Shown in pieces: positions 19,740-28,533 of a stretch of 28,533 nt of DNA. The notes below the pieces were generated by a model, which was not told the DNA's origin, did no database searches, and saw nothing but the letters and a program-made list of their open reading frames with translations. A program made the position numbers and the translations under genes. Position 1 is the stretch's first letter. Every line of letters starts with the position of its first letter. This DNA is from Didymodactylos carnosus. Lineage: Eukaryota > Rotifera > Eurotatoria > Philodinida > Philodinidae. The stretch lies in assembly GCA_905250885.1 (NCBI GenBank), contig CAJNOQ010001791.1, positions 1-28,533 on the forward strand, written 5' to 3'.

Positions 19740-20425
19740 TTTTGGTGAAAAAATTCTAAAATATAAAATGAGGAAATTTCTGAATGACAAGCAAAATTTT
19801 CATGTTTTGGTAGTCGTTTAAAATTTCAAAATCATTTTTTATTATTTTCCACTGAAAACTAAGTCTAGAAAGCTAATCTTGGAAATTTTAGAAACTAAAA
19901 TGGATTCAGAATCTACGAAACACGAGCAGAATGGTAAAGGAGCTGCCAGTCAATTTTGCAAACCTATCGAGTCCTAGGGTTTAGGAGATAAAAGTCTTTC
20001 TTTTGCTTCATTCTGATCGCCATACTTGTGGGAAAAAAGGTAAGTATCCTTTTCGAAAAATTTTGTTTCGTTGCCGAGAAATTCGATTCATATTTTCGAA
20101 ATCGGTGAAAAAATGATGAAATTGACCGCGTAGTTTGCCGTTTCTTCCATCAAAATTCAACGTTTCGACAAAAATAATGTCATTTTCAGAAGCAGCATTA
20201 AAAACTGAGTTGAGACATGTGTGTTTCAGAATTTTTAGATAACTTTGAATTTCGAGTGAAAATTCTAAGTTTAACTTCTTAAAATTTCCAAAATTAGCTT
20301 TCTAGAATCAGTTTTCAATGGAAAATACGAAAAATTGTTTTGGAATTTTAAAAAAAGACCAAAGATGAAAGTTTTGCTTATCATTCCAAAATTTCAAAAA
20401 CAAACCCATTTTAAAAAATATTTTA
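19740..20425. repeat. degenerate foldback repeat
   Basis: The left arm at about 19740-19905 is an imperfect inverse complement of about 20265-20425. They share TCTAGAAAGCTAAT and GGAAATTTTA segments, among others. It is probably an old MITE-like element; no clear ends or target duplication were found. Confidence 0.6.
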
Positions 20426-21325
20426 TTCATAATATTATGGTGCAGAAAAAGTACGTTTATCATTTCTTTGCTTTAGCAAAATTCTATGTTGAGTAATGTA
20501 TTTAGATCAAAATTTGAACAAAAATTTTTGAAACAGACAATTCTAATTATGCTCATTTCTTTCAAAATGTTACCGATAAGCAGTTATTTGTACTCGGTTT
20601 TAGGCAAACTGGGTTTCTACTACGGATTTCTGAATAGAGCTGCCATGGATGTTTTGGAATAACTCGAGAACGAAAATAGATAGAGGATTCGGGTTTTCAG
20701 CATTTTGTAGACAAGGCTTTCTTCTATCTTCACATATATTTTGTACTAAAAATCTAGGTTTTTCAGGTGGTATATCGGACGGATAAAAGGTGATGAGGTT
20801 GATAGATTCTGAACCTGAGATGGATTTTTAATTTCAACATGGTGACCAGATAGCCCAAAGTGTTTTCTATAATTCTGCGCAAGAGCATAATGAAACAATA
20901 GTCTAGCTACAAAAATTGTGCGCAATGGCCGACTGCGGGAGATAACATTGTCTGCTTTTAGAGTTAATGGTAAAATTTTGAAAAAACGTGGAGTCCGCAT
21001 AAGACTTGAAATCGGCCCGCTAACTTTAACCGCTCCAATCGGTATAAAACTCACCAGAATCACATCCTATCATCATATTCGATGATTTCGATCCCTCCGA
21101 GCAGTTTCAGTCGAATATAGCTAACAAAATCTATTCGAAAGCAAGCAACGATTTAGCACCAAAAGTATGGCTGTAAAATCAAAATTTCTCAGTAACCATC
21201 CAATATTAAGCCTAGTGCAATACATCATTCGATGCATCTTGAAAAACTCTACAATATGTGTTAATCGGAAACTGAGTGAAGCTTAGCAGCGTTTTTTGGG
21301 TATTAAATACTACGCCGTTTAAACT
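20426..21325. other. repeat-like non-coding sequence
   Basis: No supported gene. A 105-codon minus-strand frame (20746-21063) has no recognisable domain. The stretch from about 20600 to 21200 is less AT-rich than its surroundings and may belong to an unidentified repeat. Confidence 0.4.
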
Positions 21326-21327
21326 TA

Positions 21328-21915
21328 CAGTGGGTCCAAAAAACAGTCCGCCACCTTTATTTTTCGTTTTTCTCCTCGATCATAATAGCTAGAACATGTT
21401 TGAAAAAGGATTTGAACAGCTGAAAGAATTTTAGATTTGACGTGCTGTATGAAAAAGTTCTTTCAAAACTCTTGAAACCAAGGTCTCTGGAAAACAAATA
21501 TCTTAGAAAACCTCATTTTAATTCTTTTTCTAAACTCAATTTACGGAGGAGGATAGTAGCAAAACTAACGGAAAAACAAGAAGTTATGCCATTAGGGCCT
21601 TCCGTAAATTGAGTGCTGTTCCATGAAATAATGTCGTAAGGAGCTTGGAGACGTCTCGTTTTCTTCACAAATGTTTGCTCTACACGATAAACTTATTTGG
21701 AAAGAATCTCTAAATTGAACTCAGGAACTAGGTTTTCTGAGATTTTTGTTTTCCGGAGACCTTGGTTTCAAGAGTTTTGAAAGAACTTTTTCATACAGCA
21801 CGTCAAATCTAAAATTCTTTCAGCTGTTCAAATCCTTTTTCAAATGTGTTCTAGCTATTATGGTCGAAGGGAAAAACGAAAAATAAAGGTGGCGGACTGT
21901 TTTTTGGACCCGCTG
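21328..21915. mobile_element. Tc1/mariner-type MITE, 588 bp, TA target duplication
   Basis: Inverted arms of about 160-190 bp (21328-21515 and 21740-21915) begin CAGTGGGTCCAAAAAACAGT and end with its inverse (one mismatch). TA dinucleotides flank both sides (21326-21327 and 21916-21917). A shorter inner inverted pair, actcaatttacgga (about 21535) and its complement (about 21600), lies near the centre. It has no ORF. TA flanks and CAGTGGGTCC-type ends fit the Tc1/mariner superfamily. Confidence 0.88.
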
Positions 21916-22193
21916 TAGGCACCCACTCAAAATACATGGAAAAAAACATTTTGTAACTCAGTTTTGCTCACTTTTTTTACGTTTGTGATCCCATAAAGGG
22001 GGTTACTGTGACGTGGTCCATCGAACTCTACAACATATCCAAATATCAGGAGTGTGTGGGGGGAGATGGAACACCTCCTTAATTTGTATATACTAAAATT
22101 TATACCGTCTTTTTCTGTTTTATAAACCAATACACTATCCTCAATTTTAGCACCTTTTCTAATTTCAGAATTGATTTCAAACAAGGATTGAGA

Positions 22194-22616
22194 CTAATAC
22201 TTTAGCGCATGCGTATGGAATAGTATTGTTGTTTTGTTTCGATATTTAAATCCATGTTTACTCAGTTTTTCATTGCTTTCGATACCATCTAATGATGCTG
22301 TCTCTTCATTTTGTGCGATTGTATTTTGTGAAATTTGATTATCTTTGGAAATTGTAGATCCATAATAAGTAGTATAGTTCGTAGTTATTATATGACAAAC
22401 AATTTGTTTAATTTCATTATTAACATATTTATTGCCATATGCAGTTTCTGATTCTACTTCATGGTTTTCAACTTCTTTATCATTAACGTCATCATGTCTT
22501 TCGGTTCTTCCTTTACTCTGTTCGACTAGTTTATTTTCATTTCTATTCTGTTCATTTACGTTCTCATTTTTCTGTTTCTGATTTTGTTTATCTTTTTTTA
22601 GACATCCTTCTTCCAT
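22194..22616 (-). CDS. low-complexity hypothetical protein, possible last exon
   Basis: A 140-codon frame rich in N, E, K and Q (for example KQNQKQKNENVNEQNRNENK) with no recognised domain. It could be the last exon of a spliced gene. Just upstream on the minus strand, a splice-like donor GTGAGC (about 22660) and acceptor TTATCAG (about 22633) could add a short hydrophobic leader (MNYHSLLGSLL plus VCVCRR). That would make it a small membrane-anchored protein with a charged tail. About 22735-22805 is also open on the same strand (ITGDVLDELGSVKDGNNR), possibly a further exon. None of this is confirmed. Expression data would decide. Confidence 0.35.
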   Translation of the reverse strand: MEEGCLKKDKQNQKQKNENVNEQNRNENKLVEQSKGRTERHDDVNDKEVENHEVESETAYGNKYVNNEIKQIVCHIITTNYTTYYGSTISKDNQISQNTIAQNEETASLDGIESNEKLSKHGFKYRNKTTILFHTHALKY

Positions 22617-22809
22617 CCGGCGACAAACACATACTGATAAAATAAAATATTCTGCTCACCCAATAGCGATCCCAACAGCGAATGATAATTCATTTTTTTT
22701 CAATCCTCTTATTATCATAAATTAAAATGTTATACCGATTGTTTCCATCTTTGACACTGCCAAGTTCATCTAAAACATCACCAGTTATATTAAATGGAAT
22801 AGCTGATCA

Positions 22810-25800
22810 ATGACAGCCTAATCAATTTTTAATAATTGATCCATTTTTCGATTGTTATAGATGTTCTCTTCACTTGTGTTCCGTTCTCAAATAATTCTAT
22901 AGTTGACTCATATTCTAGTTAATCTCAATTTGGCCTTGTTTAATCTGAGATTAAACTGCCATTTTTCCGTTTGAACAAGATTGATCTAGTCGAAACTTCG
23001 ATCAAAGTTTGAGTTACTAAAATTACAGATCAAACTACGATTGGATTTTCGACTAGTTTAAACACCAATTAGAATTTACCGTAGGCCAATTACAGATTGA
23101 TCTGAAACGGATGTCAGTGTCCGAATGTTGAGACCAACCGTGAAAATAGAAGATATAAGGTAAAACCAAATTATGGATCGATGATTTCGCCATTTAAGAA
23201 TAATTTTTTTTCAAAATATTTTTATTTTTATGAATTCTTCGAAAAAAGTCATTCTGACAGAATCGATGTATTTTTCGAAAAGCTCAAACGAAACTATTTT
23301 CGATTTTATCTTCGTTCATCACACTACAAATGAGGGATGTTTTGGGTGAGTTTACAATATCGATATCAAAGTTTGAATGTAAGTAAACCGTGGATCAAAT
23401 TAGTAATAAATCAACTTTACGAGAAAAAGACTAATTTCTGTTTCATTTTTTTTTATATTAATAGTTGTTGATACTATAAACGTAGCTGTTTTTTCTACAT
23501 ACATATGCAATATATTTTATAAAAGCTATTCAACACATCAGAACATCCGCAACAAGAACTGTGAACAGAGATATGCTAGAATAGATAATAATACAAATTA
23601 GTAATGCGACAATAAATTTCATAAGAAACACAAAGGAAAATTAATGACAACTAATGTAGATAAAGAATATGATTTTATTCTGAAGATTTGGTATAGGTCT
23701 ACTCATTATCTTATGGTTGTTTTGAGCACTATTGAATAAAATGAGATTGAAACAATGTTTACAGATACATTATCATTGCGATGAAAACACCCTTTTTCTT
23801 CGTTAGACATATTGCTATGTTTTGTATCTTGATGATAAACTCTATATGCTTTGCTATAATTGGAAAATCTGGATTTTGTGAAGAAAGAGGATAAAATGAA
23901 ATATTATGATCAGACAAAGTACGTTACTAAGTAGCACATGATTACCAGAAAATGTAATCAAAAAGATTAGATTCCTTTCTACTTCAATTTATACGAACAT
24001 TACGTTACATGAGATGACTGCAAGATTTAGAAAAAAGACAAAAGATGGTAATCATAGAATAATTTATTACAAAAACGATATTGTAAAATGACAATTAGAC
24101 ATCAATAAGATCATAATTCTTAACTTCCATCTCCGTGTAGCTTACAAAAAACTGTGTATATTTTGTAACCATTATTAAAATCATTTATAAACGACAAGGA
24201 CATGAATACGTGGTACAAATTGATGAGGTAGCAATAGATTTTGTTTACAGTGAGAAAAAGTTTTAAAAGGAAACAATAACAATTTCTCTTACTGGAGCAA
24301 AAGCATGATGAAACGGTTCAGAAACAGGTTTTATATCTCTAAAATTTAGGTTGGTCTGTTCTGAAACATCATCCGTTCGAAGATCGATGAACATAGAAAA
24401 AAAATCTGTTGAAGTTAATTATCAAAGAGAGGATAAATTATTATCATATGAACGATAAGAATCAAAACGAGCTAATTGGAAGATGACTAGAGCAATTTGT
24501 CCACTGTAAATTTCTAATCTACTACCGAGTTAATATAGAAGTTAGTTCACTGAGTTTTGAATAACGTTTCATAGAACGGTTATAGAGACGTACGGTTTTT
24601 GCCGTCACTAGCCAGAACATGTCTTTTCAAAGAAAAACAAAGTCTAAAATCTAGCTCAAAGGCGGAGTTTTCAAAAGAATCTTCTGAAAGACATGATTGA
24701 TTTCTGGAACTTAAAATGCAAATATATTTGTTTCTTTAAAATAAGTACATACTCCAAAGTATCGTCTTTGAAATAAGAGTCATGTCAAAACTCCATTAGG
24801 AACATTTTAGACGTTGTATCAGATTTTCTGCAAGGCTCAACTTAAGCATTTATTAAAATGAGGTAACACTAATGGTAAACTATATGTTTTTCATCATCCT
24901 GAGTCTTGTGGCAAAGTTTACTTCTTGAAAACGTTTTAGAAGTCTATTGAAAACACAATTTTATATAACATACGCGATTTTCGGTTATTTTCACGTGGTT
25001 TATAATAATCAAAACAAATGCGAATGACTTGAAAACTTTAGAATTCATTTTATTCGATAGACCTAGTTATTATATCAAAAACCATGCGTACATTTATTGA
25101 TAAGATTTTCTAGCAGATCGTTTGAAAAATGCAAATATCGATTTTCAATTATTTTTATTCTGTGTTTATTAAGATACGTGAAGAAGCATGTCCTGAAGTT
25201 TTCAATTTTTATCTAAATATGTTACTTTTTTTTTTTATCGTACATCGCTTTTCAACTAAGCAACGCGTAGAGCTGATGAAAACCTCACTGTGTAGCTTAA
25301 ACACTTTCTTTTAAGTGAAAATCAATCAAAGCCTAACAGCTGGTTCCTTTAAAAGATATAATGTTTTTGGAAACGGTTATTTTCGTACAAAAGGGTATTA
25401 TTTCCACTATTTGTATGAGGTAACAGATTCGCACTAGACTCGTTTCTCGATTGTGTACGAAAGATCAAAAGTGGGATGAGAACAATAAGATTGAGAGATA
25501 AATACAATGTACAACAGCAGATATAGTGTGAGCTAATTGTAGAAGAATGTCATCGACAACTAAAACCGACTACGACGTGCAGCAGTTAATACACAAAATT
25601 AGTATTTGATGTACTAAAAATATTCTGTGAATGAGTGGAAAAAATCATTGTCTTTTGACCGGATGGATGTCATGCCCCACATTTGCATCATACTCTTTAT
25701 GCATCTCTTTAATGTATTTAGTGGTTCCCTTTTTCAGTACTATATTAGAACAAACTAATGCATTAAGACATTTTTCTAAAATAATTTAAACTATGACCGA

Positions 25801-27212
25801 TCGATATGTTCATGTAAATTATTATTGTTTCCGCCTTTAAACATAATCCATATATCTATTTAATTAAATCAAAAAACCAAACAACACCCCAAGCAATTTT
25901 ATCAAAGTTATTTTCATTATTAAAGCACTTTAAAATCTGATGAAAGAGAAGAAGAAAACTGTTAATAATTTTTTAAGAGTCTATTCTTCAAAAAATGGAA
26001 AAATGAATATTTCATAGCTATTCATTTAATATAGAAAATAATATAACAATACATTTAATTGTCATAAATTCATATGGCACTTAATTTAGTCTAACACACT
26101 GAGAAAACAAACTATTTTATGAAATTATTCTAGGTAACTAATTTAGAGATGTTACAACTTGTATGATCAATAATTTTTTACATTATTCATGTAGAATGCT
26201 AATAATAATGAAACATTTGTATTTTTATCCTTGATACCATCATGTTATTGATTTTCTATATATCACACCACATGTGCATAAAAGATAGTCAATTATTTTT
26301 ACTATTCTGCTCTTAATCTTATTGATGGTTTTATGAGTATAACAACATATATCAGAAATAGAATCTTCAAAAAAACAGAAACAAAAATTCAAAACTGATT
26401 TCTGTACTATACTATATAGTAAAAAACTATAGTCAATGATTCTTTTTTTTAAGCAGTCAACCTTAATTTTCTATTTATTATAATATTTTCATTAGGGGTG
26501 GCGTTTTCTTCGTTGTTTTTTTTTGATTAATATAGAGAAAAATGGCGATACTCCTGATCTATCGCAGTGTATTACACATTCTGTTCTTTCCATTTTTTTA
26601 ATAAAGCCACACGCATTCACAGCAATAAATATGTGATATATAATTTTTGAGAAAGACTTCCGCTTTCTTTTTCTGATTCTAATTTATATTTATTTTTTCT
26701 TCTTTTCAATAGTGTACCTATAAGCTATATAATCGTCGTGATCTGTTTTTTATCAGAAAACATATTGTTGCATTATCAGTATGCATTAAAGAACAAATTT
26801 TTCTCTCAATTTATTCAAACTATATGCTAAAAAGAAGCGTGATGTGAGTGAAGTTTTTCATATATAATTTATATAGTTTACCCGAGGATATTCATTATTA
26901 TTTCACATAGCTAAGACTGATAAGGTTAATATGGTGATACTTCCTTCTTCATCAGTGCTTTACCTGTAACATCTTTGTATCAAACGTAAATATTGATGAA
27001 CATTCTTTGATAGACGGAAGAGAGTAAATAAATCATATTGCATGTTCCGGTTTATAGATGTGTTATTATAGTTTAAAATTTTATATCTTTGTCACGAGAG
27101 AGAGAGAGTGTTTGCACAGAAGTATACAACAGAGTAGTCTGTGTTTTTGATACGTGACGTATATCAGCATCTAAATATTTTTCCTTTCTAATAAAAATGT
27201 TGGTTCACTGGT
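22810..27212. other. AT-rich non-coding region, about 4.4 kb
   Basis: No gene was recognised on either strand. The only longer frame (25129-25314 plus) is low-complexity. 22926-23095 has weak inverted similarity between its ends (AATCTCAATTTGGCCT and the inverse of AGGCCAATTACAGATT), perhaps a MITE. A short (GA)n run lies near 27098-27109. Confidence 0.5.
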
Positions 27213-27843
27213 AATTGAGATCACTTTTTATAATTAAAGAAATAAAAATGATCTCAGTTTGGAAAACGAGATTGTAGTTCCTATTTTAATAAAATATGGA
27301 TTCCTAAACTGTATATAATATAAATTGTATGTAATACACAGAAGTGAAGTGAAAGTCTAAAACATTGTATTGAAATGTCTACGTTAAACAAAAGTTTTCC
27401 TTACATTAAATTCAAAGGAGTAATGATGGTATTTTATATAAAAATTATTCTTATATTCAAGATCAATATATAATGATGCTGTATTGACAGCTGCCAAACA
27501 AAATTATATCTGTGGTCATAGAAGATTTTCAGAAATTGTTAAAAGCATTAATCAATCGTTACATCAAAGTGTTTGAGAATACAAAAGACGACGATGGATA
27601 TGAATCAAAACAATGAGGATGACAAAGTTAGTTTTTTGTATTTTTTTTTGGATAAAAATAGTTTAGGAATCCATATTTTAATAAAGTGGAACCTACAAAC
27701 TATAAAGCCTTCACTTCACTCTATCAGGTATATATAATTTACATTATATACAGATTAGGAATCCATATTTTATTAAAATAGGAACTACAATTTTGTTTTC
27801 CAAACTGAGATCATTTTTATCTCTTTAATTATAAATCTCAATT
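27213..27843. mobile_element. foldback/MITE-like element with about 140-bp inverted arms
   Basis: The left arm at 27213-27358 is the inverse complement, with scattered differences, of about 27706-27843 (AATTGAGAT ends, shared ATGATCTCAGTTTGGAAAAC). A partial extra copy of the inner arm (tttaggaatccatattttaa) sits at about 27661-27727. No clear target duplication. A coding-like fragment lies in the middle. Confidence 0.7.
27463..27576 (+). pseudogene. coding-like fragment inside the foldback element, unidentified
   Basis: The open stretch SIYNDAVLTAAKQNYICGHR followed by RFSEIVKSINQSLHQSV ends at TGA 27574-27576. Its amino-acid composition is clearly more protein-like than the surrounding AT-rich DNA. 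After the stop another frame continues with acidic codons. There is no start codon or splice context. It may be a captured or decayed exon; no family is recognised. Confidence 0.35.
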
Positions 27844-28047
27844 AAGAAGCCTCAAAAATGTTTGTTTGGTTTAAAGTTTTCTTTCTTTTGTTTTGATGAA
27901 AAAAATTGTTACATATCTCCTTTTATTTAAAACTACTTACTGACACATTCATTTTATCATTCACTTTCTTTTTGAATTAGACATCAATATATACATTTCT
28001 GATGCTTCTCACTGATTTTAAGTTTTGCAAACACATGATTAATAAAT

Positions 28048-28165
28048 CGGTTCATGCCCGAACTCCGCACACTTTTAATAAAAAGTGACTATATCTGTAT
28101 TCCAAACTCCGCACATAATTACATGAATTCGAAATGTACGTGATCCCAATCTCCACACACTTTTT
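28048..28165. repeat. diverged short direct repeats
   Basis: Three related segments at about 42-50 bp spacing: CGAACTCCGCACAC, CAAACTCCGCACAT and CAATCTCCACACAC. Low-copy tandem array. Confidence 0.6.
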
Positions 28166-28264
28166 AATTACCAAGTAAAACATGGACTCCAAGAAATAGA
28201 AAAATATATCATTATATCATATATTCTTAATTTGATTGTGATATTACGTCTATATAGCGATAAG

Positions 28265-28489
28265 CTACTGCCCTGCCCGTACACTCGACATATATTCTTC
28301 AAGGCTCAATTCACCCAGTTCAAACGCTTCTTTATTTATACACAATTTAAATGCTTGATTCTTAGTTGATACATGTTGTTTCTTGCTTGGCATTTGTCCA
28401 GTTAATTCTTGTTGATATCTCGTATGTGCTAGGACTTGTTTGAATGAATTAATATCGTAGCGCTATACTCCTTGTTGATACAGTGCCAT
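28265..28489 (-). pseudogene. small ORF with internal stop, unidentified
   Basis: On the minus strand an ATG at 28489 starts MALYQQGV and meets TAG at 28463-28465. The same frame then continues for 65 codons (RYDINSFKQVLAHTRYQQEL... to EEYMSSVRAGQ) and ends at TAG 28265-28267. The downstream part has convincing coding composition. The single in-frame stop could be a CAG-to-TAG change or an exon border. The product is not recognised, and the gene may extend past the right edge. Confidence 0.4.
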
Positions 28490-28533
28490 GATCCTGAACC
28501 TTTTTTATTATTTCTGATGTGACGATATCGATG

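Noticed and set aside
20746-21063. 105-codon minus-strand ORF
   Set aside because: No recognisable domain or splice context; surrounding DNA is repeat-like.
21927-22184. 85-codon minus-strand ORF next to the mariner MITE
   Set aside because: No known domain. The composition change midway suggests a chance frame; kept only as an unassigned region.
22926-23095. Possible small MITE
   Set aside because: Only about 13 of 16 end bases match and no duplication is visible; too weak to call.

Overview
The window looks like nuclear DNA of a small AT-rich metazoan, most likely a bdelloid rotifer (inference). The reasons are: animal genes (two novel-type protein kinases C and a contactin-associated-protein/Neurexin-IV receptor), mostly 45-70 bp introns, gene-dense blocks separated by very AT-rich DNA, many short non-autonomous DNA transposons, and an intronless sugar-epimerase-like gene that could be horizontally acquired. 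There are no rRNA genes, convincing tRNA genes or CRISPR arrays.

Layout. (1) 1-5519 holds one PKC gene (PKC-A) in two pieces that face the wrong way. Its first six exons (C2 domain and C1a zinc finger) run on the minus strand from 5519 to 4393. The rest (end of C1a, C1b, kinase, C-tail) runs on the plus strand from 1 to 2289. A 118-bp, 100% identical inverted repeat (1-118 and 4309-4426) sits exactly where the pieces overlap. Flipping 1-4426 would rebuild a continuous gene with all splice phases matching. Inside this segment are a SWIM zinc-finger (Mutator-like) remnant and a hAT-type MITE. (2) 5888-8851 is a complete 14-exon paralogue, PKC-B, on the minus strand. It lies 368 bp upstream of the PKC-A start codon, so the two began as a same-strand tandem pair. 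(3) 8852-10393 is intergenic, with nested palindromes and a 166-bp hAT MITE. (4) SNU13, a two-exon gene complete on the minus strand, is at 10394-10842. (5) 10843-12764 is non-coding. (6) The 3' part of a CNTNAP/Nrx-IV gene (LamG-EGF-LamG-TM-tail) is at 12765-14944 on the plus strand; its N-terminal exons are not visible. (7) 15961-19668 is bracketed by ~190-bp inverted repeats and holds the intronless SDR gene (16434-17345) and two hAT MITEs with perfect 8-bp target duplications. (8) 19700-21915 is repeat DNA including a 588-bp Tc1/mariner-type MITE with TA duplication. (9) 22194-28533 is AT-rich, with one low-complexity ORF, a foldback element enclosing a coding fragment, and a small broken ORF at the right edge.

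The PKC pair would act in diacylglycerol/phospholipid signalling, SNU13 in U4 snRNP and box C/D snoRNP assembly, and CNTNAP in cell adhesion or septate junctions. No operon-like functional link between them is evident. The most noteworthy observation is the PKC-A gene split by a perfect inverted repeat. It is either a real recent inversion or palindrome, or an assembly error, and it can be tested directly.
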